This document shows positions 13,384 to 21,059 of a stretch of DNA of 21,059 nucleotides, in pieces. The DNA comes from an archaeon UBA583. GTDB lineage: Archaea; Nanobdellota; Nanobdellia; Woesearchaeales; UBA583. Each line of letters begins with the position of its first letter. Positions within the stretch are counted from its first letter, which is position 1. The notes under the pieces were generated by a model that had not been told where the DNA came from, made no database searches, and was given only the letters and a program-made list of their open reading frames with translations. Location: the NCBI GenBank assembly GCA_002506365.1, contig DAXK01000020.1:1-21059 (forward strand), read 5' to 3'. The translations under genes and the position numbers were made by a program.

Positions 13384-15960
13384 ATGGAACCAAAAATAAA
13401 TATAATTTCAAACTTTGAAGAGTTTTCAAAACAAATTCTCTCATCAAATAAAACTAAAATCTCTAAACTAAACCCAAACTACAAAATTTTAAACACAATT
13501 GATATCCAAAATTATTTTTTAGAAAATATAGATAAATTTGAAATAAACTCAATTGAAATAAATAAAAACCAAATAACAATTGCTAAAAACATAACTCAAG
13601 CAATTTTACAATTTAAAAAACAAAATAAAACTCTATTACAATTTCAAGAAATAAATTTTGATTCACAAACAGCCAAAATCGATTTAATGAAAATATTTAT
13701 TGAATACGAAAAATACAAAAATAAAAATAATTTTATTGACAAACAAGATATTTATCAAATTTTATATGAACACTTTAATAAAAATAAAACACAACTAGAA
13801 GAATTAAATCAAATATATAAAAACAAAAATTTTCAAATTGATGAAAATGAGTTTAACAACTTAAACAAAAACCAATTAAACTTATTTAACATATTAAAAA
13901 TTAAAATAAATAACTTAGAAACTAAAAATTCAAAATTAAATTCAAAAAATGAAAACATAATCATTCAAACTCAAAACCCAAACTCTCAAAATAGTTTTAT
14001 TCTAGAAAAAATTTCAGACTTAAAAGATCAATCTCAAAACACACCAAAAACTTCTTATACAATTATAACAAACACAATTGAAAACCAAATTGAACTACAA
14101 AATTACTTACAAAGTTATGACATTAAACTTGATACATTTTCATCACAAAACTTATTTGAAGAAGAAATAATTAAATATTTAATAAACATATTAAAAACAA
14201 TTCAAAACCCAAATGGTGCAAACAATGAATCCTTTTATATTTTAGATAAATTAAATATTCGTGAAGAAACAAAAAGATTTATTACAAGAAAATCTTCCAG
14301 AGCTGAAAAATCAATATTTAAAGTATTATTAAAAGAAGAAAAATTCAGTGACTTTGATGATGAAAATAAATTAGTAATTGAACTAAAAGAAAATTTATCA
14401 AATTTAAATAACTTAAAATCATCAGGAACAAATCTTACAAACTTAATTCTAAAAACAATTAAAACATTTAAATTATACGAAAATTTAATTTGTAATAATT
14501 CATCTCAAAACTACAATCAAATTTTATGTTTAAACGAATTTTTAAACTTTCTAAAACACTTTGAAAACTTATACAAAACAAATTCATTAGACAAATTTCT
14601 AAACTACATTGAACTTTCAGCCCAAAACCAATATCAATTTCAAACCAAAACAAATAACCTAACAAACATTAAAATTATTTTAGCAAAAGATTTTAACAAA
14701 AATTCAAACAATAATAATCAATTTGATTATTTATTTTTCACCCAATTAAACCATACAAAATACCCCTTGTTTCAAATTAAAAATTTATTTAATAATGAAA
14801 CATTCCAAAATAGAGAAGAAGATTTTAAAATTCAACAAACTCAATTTAATAAAATTATCAATAATACAAAAATTAAAAACTACTTAATTACAATAGAAAA
14901 AAACTCTAACCAAATTCCTCAAAAACAATCAAAAATATTAGAAGATATATCTTTTAAAAATACAATAACTAAAACATACACAAAACAAATTGAAAAATTC
15001 AAACTATCAAAACAAGACCAAATTAAAAAAAATTCAATCCAAAAAATCTCAAACTTAATTTTAGAAGATAAATTTGACTTAGCAAAATCTGAACTAGAAA
15101 TCTTAAAATTAACATTTGGAAAAAAAGACTTAACAAGTTTTATGAGTAAACACACTCCACATGAAATTGGGACTGATAAATTTAATGATATTGATACCTC
15201 AAAATTAGTATACTCAGTATCACAACTTCAAACATACGAATCATGTCCAAAAAAATATATGTATAATTATATCTACAAAATTCCAAGTAAACCAAGACAC
15301 TACTTTGACTTTGGAACATCAGTTCACGAAGCTTTAGAATTTTTATCAGGAGATTTTGATAAAAAATTACCTCATGAAAAACTATACACTCTTGGAGTAA
15401 AATACTTAACAGATGGTTGGATATCAAAAGGATATGAATCAGCATCACAAGAACAAGAATATTTTCAAAAAGGATTAAACATAATTAAAGAATTTATCAT
15501 AAAAGAAACAGAACTAAGAAAACAAAATAGACAAACAATCGGATTAGAAAAAAAATTCTTTTTAGACTTTGAAGGTAGAACATTAATGGGATATATTGAT
15601 AGAATTGATAAAGTAGATGGCCAAATTGAAATCTTAGATTATAAAACTTCAAAATCAATGTCAAAAGAAAATGATTTAGAAAAAAATATGCAACTATTAG
15701 TATATTCTCTAGCAAGTCAAGCTCATGAAGATATAAAATCCTTTCCAAACTCAGTTGGACTTTGGTATGTATTACACGATAAAATTGTGAAAATAAATCC
15801 AAAAAAAGAATACACAATAGAAATTAAAAAAAGAGTAATTGAACAAATTAAAAAAATTGAAAATAAAAACTTTGATGCAATTCCTACAAAATTTGGATGC
15901 ACATATTGTGACTTTAATCAAATTTGTCCAAACAGTATCGCTGATAAAATTATAAAATAA
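13384..15960 (+). CDS. AddB/RecB-like protein with Fe-S PD-(D/E)XK nuclease domain
   Basis: An 858-aa protein. The C-terminal third is a RecB-family nuclease: YSVSQLQTYESCP with Cys621, FGTSVHEALEF (His of motif I), GYIDRID with Asp739, and ILDYKTSK with Asp752 and Lys754. Cys621 together with C839xxC842x5C848 makes the four ligands of an AddB/Cas4-type 4Fe-4S cluster. The N-terminal two thirds have the order of a UvrD/AddB-like helicase (NFIDKQDIYQIL around 119-130; FDYLFFTQLNHTKYP resembling the FDxVFVxGLxEGxFP block) but show no Walker A GxGK(S/T), so ATPase activity is probably lost. By analogy it may process DNA ends for recombination with an AddA/UvrD-like partner not in this window. 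A role in defence is an alternative. Lysine and asparagine content is extreme. Confidence 0.8.
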   Translation: MEPKINIISNFEEFSKQILSSNKTKISKLNPNYKILNTIDIQNYFLENIDKFEINSIEINKNQITIAKNITQAILQFKKQNKTLLQFQEINFDSQTAKIDLMKIFIEYEKYKNKNNFIDKQDIYQILYEHFNKNKTQLEELNQIYKNKNFQIDENEFNNLNKNQLNLFNILKIKINNLETKNSKLNSKNENIIIQTQNPNSQNSFILEKISDLKDQSQNTPKTSYTIITNTIENQIELQNYLQSYDIKLDTFSSQNLFEEEIIKYLINILKTIQNPNGANNESFYILDKLNIREETKRFITRKSSRAEKSIFKVLLKEEKFSDFDDENKLVIELKENLSNLNNLKSSGTNLTNLILKTIKTFKLYENLICNNSSQNYNQILCLNEFLNFLKHFENLYKTNSLDKFLNYIELSAQNQYQFQTKTNNLTNIKIILAKDFNKNSNNNNQFDYLFFTQLNHTKYPLFQIKNLFNNETFQNREEDFKIQQTQFNKIINNTKIKNYLITIEKNSNQIPQKQSKILEDISFKNTITKTYTKQIEKFKLSKQDQIKKNSIQKISNLILEDKFDLAKSELEILKLTFGKKDLTSFMSKHTPHEIGTDKFNDIDTSKLVYSVSQLQTYESCPKKYMYNYIYKIPSKPRHYFDFGTSVHEALEFLSGDFDKKLPHEKLYTLGVKYLTDGWISKGYESASQEQEYFQKGLNIIKEFIIKETELRKQNRQTIGLEKKFFLDFEGRTLMGYIDRIDKVDGQIEILDYKTSKSMSKENDLEKNMQLLVYSLASQAHEDIKSFPNSVGLWYVLHDKIVKINPKKEYTIEIKKRVIEQIKKIENKNFDAIPTKFGCTYCDFNQICPNSIADKIIK

Positions 15961-16097
15961 ATTAAACACAATTTTGAAATGGTTATAAAATAATTATAAA
16001 ATAATTCTAATAATTAATTTTATTTTTTCTTTTTTTACTAAAATTAATATTTCAAGTAGTAACAAATATATAAATAAAATTTTTATAATAAAAAACT
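15961..16097 (+). promoter_or_regulatory. Intergenic: T-rich terminator and TATA box of surface cluster
   Basis: After the nuclease stop there is a short AT repeat (TTATAAAATAA twice, 15983-16005) and a long T-rich tract (about 16018-16036) that fits an archaeal terminator. ATATATAAATA (16066-16076) is centred about 27 nt before the ATG at 16098. It is preceded by AAGTAGTAACA (16054-16064), a string that recurs, interrupted, before the gene at 20503. Confidence 0.5.
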
Positions 16098-17012
16098 ATG
16101 TTAAAAAAAACATTATTAATCTTAGGAATTTTGTTTTATACCTTAAGTATTTCCTATTCTATCGAAAGTGTTCCATTCAATTGTGAATACCAACAGACAA
16201 GTTATGCTTGGGATACAAATTTCCAAACTCTTTTTTCAACTTCAGCAGATCTAAGTGCGCAAGCAAGTTTAGATTTATCTGGATACTATACAGTTGGTGG
16301 AGGATATCAAATTAGATGTTATGCTCAAAATTCCCAACAAACAGGATTTGTAGAATTTGAAATTAAAGACAAACCAAATTCAAATATTGTATGTGGTGAT
16401 GAAGTAAACGAGATTATGTATTTTACTGGTGAAGAAAACGCTAGAGTTGCTAGAGACTACAACTCAGCATATCACACAAAAGTATTATGTGCAAATTTCG
16501 ACAAATCTGATGGTGTAATGCACTTAGTTTGGAATAATCAAGATTTAAGCGTAAGAGATTATGCCTGTATGTTTAAAACAAATGACATCAAAAATGGACT
16601 AATTAGTTCATGTGATGCTAATTATAATTCTGGAGATCAATACCTATACTCAGTTTGGGGAATCTTATTTGACTCAATTGATAGTTTAAACTGTAGAGCA
16701 GACTGTTCAAGTAAATTAGATGATAGAATTTATTCAATTTGTTCATTAAAAATTAAAGCATGTTCAGATGTTCCATTAGATTGTGATGGGTCATTATATG
16801 GTTCATGGGTAAAATCAACAGATGCTAGATACCCAAATACTGAAATAAAATGTGAAGCCCCATGGAATAACTATAGGACTTCAAAATTTACAAACACAAG
16901 CCTTCAAGTAACAACAACTCAGGGAACTTGTGACAATTTAATTAAGATTGAAAAACCATTTATCTTAGATGATGAACAAGTTAAAATGGGGATATATGTG
17001 TGTAGTGATTAA
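16098..17012 (+). CDS. Secreted cysteine-rich protein
   Basis: A 304-aa protein with a Sec-type signal peptide: MLKK, a hydrophobic core (residues 5-18), and a likely cleavage near SISYS-IES (about residue 21). The mature part has 14 cysteines (29, 74, 99, 131, 157, 172, 199, 203, 215, 222, 229, 252, 278, 302), an even number suggesting disulfide bonds outside the cell. It has no other membrane segment and no family I recognise. It is the first gene of a surface cluster, two bases ahead of a pilin-like gene, so it is probably an exported partner of those proteins (adhesin or envelope component). Confidence 0.75.
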   Translation: MLKKTLLILGILFYTLSISYSIESVPFNCEYQQTSYAWDTNFQTLFSTSADLSAQASLDLSGYYTVGGGYQIRCYAQNSQQTGFVEFEIKDKPNSNIVCGDEVNEIMYFTGEENARVARDYNSAYHTKVLCANFDKSDGVMHLVWNNQDLSVRDYACMFKTNDIKNGLISSCDANYNSGDQYLYSVWGILFDSIDSLNCRADCSSKLDDRIYSICSLKIKACSDVPLDCDGSLYGSWVKSTDARYPNTEIKCEAPWNNYRTSKFTNTSLQVTTTQGTCDNLIKIEKPFILDDEQVKMGIYVCSD

Positions 17013-17014
17013 AA

Positions 17015-17419
17015 ATGGAAAGTAAAAAATTAAAAAAAAATAAGTTAGGACAAGTTTTCTCAACAGATATTGTTGTAGTAATTATTATTGTATTATTTGG
17101 TGCGATTTTTTTAGTATTAAATCAAATTAATCAAACTAAAGATATTTCTCCAGAAGAAAGATTTGATAACGCTCAAACTCAATCAGAAATTTTAATTGGT
17201 AGTTTAGAAAAAGATGAAATTATTAAAGCAGATAACTCAATTGATGTAAATAAATTATTAACATTAAATGATAAAGATCTAAAAGAAGAATTAAATATTA
17301 AAAATGACTTTTGTATTGTATTTGAAAAAGATGGAAAATTAGTAAAAATTGATCCAAACTCAAAAACTTATGGAATCGGTTCAGAAAACATTATTGTTAA
17401 TGGTGAACCTTGTAAATAA
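17015..17419 (+). CDS. Pilin-like protein with class III signal peptide
   Basis: A 134-aa protein. A basic leader (residues 1-10, ending NK) is followed by LGQVFS (11-16) and a 20-residue hydrophobic helix (STDIVVVIIIVLFGAIFLVL). This is the arrangement of archaeal class III signals, cut by an EppA/PibD-type peptidase before or near the GQ. The soluble part (about 40-134) is short and acidic with two cysteines (99, 133) near the end that could form a disulfide. It is probably a minor pilin of a type IV-like surface filament. The gap to the upstream gene is two bases. Confidence 0.7.
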   Translation: MESKKLKKNKLGQVFSTDIVVVIIIVLFGAIFLVLNQINQTKDISPEERFDNAQTQSEILIGSLEKDEIIKADNSIDVNKLLTLNDKDLKEELNIKNDFCIVFEKDGKLVKIDPNSKTYGIGSENIIVNGEPCK

Positions 17420-17441
17420 ATAAAATATAAATAATTAATAA

Positions 17442-17963
17442 ATGAAAAAAAAATCCCAAGTCTTCTTATTTGATGGAATCTTAGGATTTACTTTAATTAT
17501 TATCGCATTAGGAGTAGTATTCACATATTACTCAACCTCTTTTGAAAGTCAAAACCTTAATTCTTTAAATCAAAAATTATTAAACTCATATACAAAAACT
17601 CAAATTAATGATTTAAATGATGAAGAAATTAGAGTTTTTTTTAAAACTGGAAAAATTAAAAATATTCATAACTCAATTGCTCAACAAACTGCTGAATTTT
17701 ACTATCTTGAAAATTATAATTTATCAAAAAATCTAACTAAAATTTTTGTAGATGATTTTGTATCAAAACAAACTAATGCAAAAATTGTAATTTATAATAT
17801 TTCAAATCAAAATAATCCATACGAACTATTCTTAAAAAAAAATCGAAAAGTTTCATTAGAAAATGCAACCTCAATAAGTTCAACAAAGCGTTCAGTAATT
17901 GGATTTTTTAATTCTACAACAAGTTATGGTCCATACACAATAAAAATAATTTTATGGCAATAA
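17442..17963 (+). CDS. Pilin-like protein, second copy type
   Basis: A 173-aa protein starting MKKKSQVF and running directly into a hydrophobic helix (residues 8-29). The Q6-V-F pattern matches its neighbour's GQVFS and the class III signal consensus. The remaining ~140 residues are soluble, lysine- and asparagine-rich, lack cysteine, and have several N-x-S/T sequons. It shares no clear similarity with its neighbour beyond the N-terminus. It is probably another minor pilin or pseudopilin in the same operon (22 nt gap). Confidence 0.65.
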   Translation: MKKKSQVFLFDGILGFTLIIIALGVVFTYYSTSFESQNLNSLNQKLLNSYTKTQINDLNDEEIRVFFKTGKIKNIHNSIAQQTAEFYYLENYNLSKNLTKIFVDDFVSKQTNAKIVIYNISNQNNPYELFLKKNRKVSLENATSISSTKRSVIGFFNSTTSYGPYTIKIILWQ

Positions 17964-18014
17964 AAATAACTTTAAAATTAAAATATAAATATATAAAACT
18001 AAAATTTAAAACTA

Positions 18015-18030
18015 AATTATATATAAATAA
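18015..18030 (+). promoter_or_regulatory. Possible internal TATA box of LamG gene
   Basis: TTATATATAAATAA in the 102-base gap before the gene at 18066 would give a transcript with about 20 nt of leader. The rest of the gap is plain AT-rich sequence. Confidence 0.35.
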
Positions 18031-18065
18031 TTAACTCAAATTATTTAAAAATTATACCAATAAAA

Positions 18066-20453
18066 ATGATTCAAAATTTAAATAAAATTCATAACCTCTC
18101 AAAACATAAAAAAGGATTTGCTTTTTCAGTTTTATCCTTATTTTTAGTTTTTCTAATTTTTGGATTTGGTTCATTATACTTATTTAAAGCAGATTTCACT
18201 CAAGATGCTCAATTTAGAGAATCAAGAATTTTATTTGTAGATGGGGAAATTGATTACTTTAAACAATCATATATGCAAAATTCCTTACAATTCTCAGGAT
18301 ATAACACATTAAACGAATTAGCAATTTATCTAAAAGCAAACAATAAAGTTAACCTAGTCAAAGATAATCCTGAAAAATTAAACCAATTAATTCTTGAAGG
18401 AATGAAATATGGAACATTTGAAACAAATAACATTCCAAATTTAAATACAAAAAATATAGGATTTATTAAACAAAGTTTTGTAAATGATTTTAAAGATAAT
18501 TATCAAGGGAATTTTTCATTTGAATTACTAAATGTATCATTATTTGAAACTAGAAGTTATTATGTTGATTTTCAATTTTTAGCAAATTATACAGTCACAA
18601 CAAAAGATAATTTAAGTGACTGGGATTTTGTTGATGAGTTTATGGTTCAAGTTCCAATCTCTGAACTATACGACCCAGAATTTTTATTTAGAGGAAACAA
18701 ACTTGTCCCAATTAGAAGTTCAGAATTTTACCTTCCAACACTAAACTGGTCATTAAAAAACTTTAATGATACAGTAGCTAATATGTATTCAACTGTTTTT
18801 TATAAACCAAAATTTGATTATACTCTTGGACAAAGTTACTTAAAAAGATTTTTAGGTGCAACAAAAGGTTCATTTTTTGGAGTTAAAAATAGTTTTAATT
18901 TTGACGATGATATTTTTTATGATGGAATCTATGACACTGGAATTCAAAACTTAAACGGGAAATTATTTGCAAATACAATTATGTTATTTGATTTTAATTC
19001 TGATAGTTTAAATGGAACAACTATGTTAGAAAAAACTGATTATGAATCAAACTTTACAATTTCTCCATTATCTGCCGATTGTTCAAACTATGGAGTAATC
19101 TCTCAACAATTTTGTCAATTTAAAACTGGAATAAATTTACAAAACTCAAAAAAACCAATTTACTTTTCAAACACATTTTCAATTTCAAGTTGGGTAAATT
19201 ATAATTTAACTCCAAATAGAGATATTACAATTATTGGTGGACCTATAACATTAGGAATTGATAGACTAAATGCTCAAACATTTTTTGAATTTAATTCAAA
19301 TTCAGGAGTCCAAAAAATCTACTCAAATAAAACAATTTCAGAAAATACTTGGACACATATTTTAATTACATATTCAGGTTCAAAATTAAATTTTTATATT
19401 AATGGTCAACTAGATTCTCAAATTTCAGTTCCAAATTCAACAAAAACTCAATTAACAAATTTACATATTGGTCCAGCAAGTAATTTAGCAACAAGTATGA
19501 AATTAGATGAATTAGCATTATACTCAAAAGTTTTATCTGAATCTGAAATCTCAACATTATACAAAGATGAAAAAGCAATAAAAATTGATTACGTTGATTC
19601 TTTATTTGGTAAAGGAATTAGATTTGATGGAATTGATGATTATATTCAAATTTCAAGAAATAAATCATTAACAAACACGCACTCAACAGGTATTTGGTTT
19701 AAAATGGAAAAATATCCAAACCTTGCCGATGATGAAGCTCTTTTAACAAATGATCCATATATTGCAATTAAATCTGATACTAGAAAATTAAGATATTTTA
19801 ACTATGGGGTAAATGACAAACAACTTCCAGCAGACAATTATTATGAGGGAAATCAAGAACTAAAATTAAACAAATGGTATTATGTTGTAACAACTTACAA
19901 TGGGGCACTAGGAGAATATTCAATTTATTTAAATGGAGAATTAGATGCAAAAGTTACAAATAAATTCCCAACTGGATCCTCTCTAAATTTAGGGTATATT
20001 GGTGGTGAAAACACATATAGATTTTTTGAGGGAATTATTGATGAAGTAAGATTATATGATAGAGTTTTAACTCCAAATGAAATTAAATTAAATTATAGAA
20101 ATTATCAAAGTTACTCCAAAGGATGTTGTAATTATATTATACTTGTAAATCAAAATGCTCTTGGCTATACAACTGCTGCTAATTATGATAAAGTATCATC
20201 ATCTTCAACTTTATTTTATAATAATTATAATGATGCTGATTGGAATAATATTACAATTTATCAAACTTCAAACCTTACATCAACAGTAGGATCAGATGAA
20301 TATTATAATTTATTAATGGACATTTGTTTATTTGAAACTTATAATTTTTTAGATTATGACCCATTTGCAAAATCAATTCCAACAAATTCTTGGAACCCAG
20401 GAGAAATTGGAACTGAACATTGTAAAAATTTAGTTAAAGCCGGTATATATTAA
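18066..20453 (+). CDS. Large surface protein: pilin-type anchor plus two LamG domains
   Basis: A 795-aa protein. The N-terminus has a basic leader (to KHKKG, 13-17) and a hydrophobic helix (18-40), the same pilin-like plan as the two genes before it. A region of about 270 residues of unknown fold follows. Then come two concanavalin A-like LamG/jellyroll domains, at roughly 310-500 and 510-680. The first shows FSISSWVN, WTHILITYSGSKLNFYING and LDELALYSKVLSESEI; the second FDGIDDYIQI, WYYVVTTYNG, YSIYLNGELDA and IDEVRLYDRVLTPNEI. The C-terminal ~110 residues contain a CC pair and two more cysteines. Many N-x-S/T sequons fit glycosylation, though asparagine is common in this genome. LamG domains bind carbohydrate or protein, so this is likely a tip or adhesin subunit of the filament. 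Confidence 0.8.
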   Translation: MIQNLNKIHNLSKHKKGFAFSVLSLFLVFLIFGFGSLYLFKADFTQDAQFRESRILFVDGEIDYFKQSYMQNSLQFSGYNTLNELAIYLKANNKVNLVKDNPEKLNQLILEGMKYGTFETNNIPNLNTKNIGFIKQSFVNDFKDNYQGNFSFELLNVSLFETRSYYVDFQFLANYTVTTKDNLSDWDFVDEFMVQVPISELYDPEFLFRGNKLVPIRSSEFYLPTLNWSLKNFNDTVANMYSTVFYKPKFDYTLGQSYLKRFLGATKGSFFGVKNSFNFDDDIFYDGIYDTGIQNLNGKLFANTIMLFDFNSDSLNGTTMLEKTDYESNFTISPLSADCSNYGVISQQFCQFKTGINLQNSKKPIYFSNTFSISSWVNYNLTPNRDITIIGGPITLGIDRLNAQTFFEFNSNSGVQKIYSNKTISENTWTHILITYSGSKLNFYINGQLDSQISVPNSTKTQLTNLHIGPASNLATSMKLDELALYSKVLSESEISTLYKDEKAIKIDYVDSLFGKGIRFDGIDDYIQISRNKSLTNTHSTGIWFKMEKYPNLADDEALLTNDPYIAIKSDTRKLRYFNYGVNDKQLPADNYYEGNQELKLNKWYYVVTTYNGALGEYSIYLNGELDAKVTNKFPTGSSLNLGYIGGENTYRFFEGIIDEVRLYDRVLTPNEIKLNYRNYQSYSKGCCNYIILVNQNALGYTTAANYDKVSSSSTLFYNNYNDADWNNITIYQTSNLTSTVGSDEYYNLLMDICLFETYNFLDYDPFAKSIPTNSWNPGEIGTEHCKNLVKAGIY

Positions 20454-20470
20454 CTTTTAAGTAGTTAGTA

Positions 20471-20479
20471 ACATATAAG
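20471..20479 (+). promoter_or_regulatory. TATA box of voltage-sensor-like gene
   Basis: ACATATAAG is centred about 28 nt before the ATG at 20503. It is preceded by AGTAGTTAGTA, resembling AAGTAGTAACA in front of the surface cluster at 16054-16064. Confidence 0.45.
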
Positions 20480-20502
20480 TTTAATATATTTACAAATAAT
20501 TT

Positions 20503-20988
20503 ATGGATGAATATTTCATAGAAGAAAAATCAGGTTGGGATAAAACATTAGACTTTCTAGTTTTTATTGCAGTTTTTACAGTGACAATCTTTTTAATCTT
20601 AGAATTAGTTGCAAGTACAGGTTCAACAAGTATTAATTTACAAAATGTAATTGAAGTTTATTTTTACATTAATATTGTAATCTTTATTATTTTTGTATTA
20701 GATTTATACAGATTGTGGAATAATGCTGATGGTTTAGGTGACTTTTTCAAAACTAGTTGGTTAGATATTTTAGCAACAATTCCTTTCGGATTAATTTCCG
20801 CTTTATTAGGATTAGTTGGAGGTTCATTTGCAAGTTTAGAACTTGTTAAATGGTTAAGAGTTGGTAAATTAGCAAGAATTTCTAAGCTTCAAAAGATTTC
20901 TAGAATTTCAAAAGTTGCTAAAGAATTCAAAGCAGCTTCTCACTTAAAAAAAGAAAGTGAAGAGTATAAAAAAAAGCATAGATTATAA
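20503..20988 (+). CDS. Voltage-sensor-like membrane protein without pore
   Basis: A 161-aa protein with three hydrophobic segments (about 15-36, 51-69, 86-108) and a strongly basic amphipathic helix. Segment two ends FVLDLYRLW and segment three starts WLDILATIPF, the S2/S3 pattern of voltage-gated cation channels with acidic residues Asp67 and Asp88. The S4-like helix has basic residues at 116, 119, 122, 125, 128, 131, 134, 137, 140 and 143, every third position without a break. It then ends in a charged tail (ESEEYKKKHRL), with no S5-pore-S6. It may be a stand-alone voltage-sensing or proton-conducting domain, or simply a channel-derived membrane protein. It has its own TATA box. The 71 bases after the stop are AT-rich with nothing recognisable. 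Confidence 0.7.
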   Translation: MDEYFIEEKSGWDKTLDFLVFIAVFTVTIFLILELVASTGSTSINLQNVIEVYFYINIVIFIIFVLDLYRLWNNADGLGDFFKTSWLDILATIPFGLISALLGLVGGSFASLELVKWLRVGKLARISKLQKISRISKVAKEFKAASHLKKESEEYKKKHRL

Positions 20989-21059
20989 TTATTAAATTAA
21001 TTATAATTTATTTTTCAAATAATTTATTTATTTATTATCTTTATTTCTAATTATTAGCA

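Noticed and set aside
13384..15960. Cas4 call for the nuclease
   Set aside because: The nuclease domain and cysteines resemble Cas4, but the large N-terminal helicase-like region and absence of cas genes or arrays fit AddB/RecB-type proteins better.
14468..15969. Several minus-strand open frames opposite the AddB-like gene
   Set aside because: They are antisense shadows of AT-rich coding sequence with low-complexity Leu/Phe/Ile translations.
15983..16005. Short AT repeats as a possible attachment site or CRISPR-like repeat
   Set aside because: Only two imperfect copies, pure A/T composition, no spacers and no integrase or Cas gene nearby.

Overview
The window comes from a very AT-rich (roughly a quarter G+C by eye) archaeal genome. 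Archaeal markers are a GatD-type Glu-tRNA(Gln) amidotransferase subunit, deoxyhypusine synthase, a NadM-like nucleotidyltransferase, an archaeal-type RqcH/NFACT fragment, class III (pilin-type) signal peptides, and TATA boxes centred about 26-28 nt upstream of start codons, as expected for leaderless transcripts. Tiny intergenic gaps, very strong A/T codon bias and short or reduced versions of several proteins fit a DPANN archaeon (Woesearchaeota/Pacearchaeota-like). That lineage call is an inference. No tRNA, rRNA, CRISPR array, transposase or phage gene was found.

Layout. 127-1860 (+): NadM-like adenylyltransferase, a membrane protein that appears to start at a non-ATG codon, and an arginase/agmatinase-family ureohydrolase. 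1861-2124: an intergenic stretch with a nested stem-loop element behind its own TATA box (candidate small RNA or leader) and a second GC-rich hairpin. 2125-4505 (+): deoxyhypusine synthase, a PLP-dependent fold-type-III (Orn/Arg/DAP family) decarboxylase and a mini PD-(D/E)XK nuclease whose start codon sits in a hairpin loop. 4593-6447 (+): an ATP-grasp ligase directly followed by an M14/aspartoacylase-family zinc hydrolase. 6486-7655 (-): an MFS transporter. 7741-10038 (+): GatD and a second ATP-grasp protein. 10048-13292 (-): an alpha/beta hydrolase, a stand-alone NFACT-R protein, two tandem kinase-like paralogs and a 32-codon remnant of a third copy. 13384-15960 (+): an AddB/RecB-like protein with an Fe-S nuclease domain and no visible ATPase motif. 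16098-20453 (+): a cell-surface cluster (Cys-rich secreted protein, two small pilin-like proteins, one large pilin-anchored protein with two LamG domains). 20503-20988 (+): a small voltage-sensor-like membrane protein.

How the genes may work together. A decarboxylase plus agmatinase could make putrescine from arginine via agmatine. After aminopropylation (gene not in the window) spermidine would feed deoxyhypusine synthase, which modifies aIF5A. The ligase/hydrolase pair next door could make and break an amide conjugate of unknown substrate. The surface cluster probably builds an adhesive or pseudopilus-like structure. Several gene pairs are joined by the same TAA-A-ATG junction, consistent with translational reinitiation.

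The least-explained items are the nested RNA element at about 1895-1985, the kinase-like paralog family with its internally deleted relic, the hairpin-loop start codon at 4131, and the voltage-sensor-like protein with ten basic residues at strict three-residue spacing.
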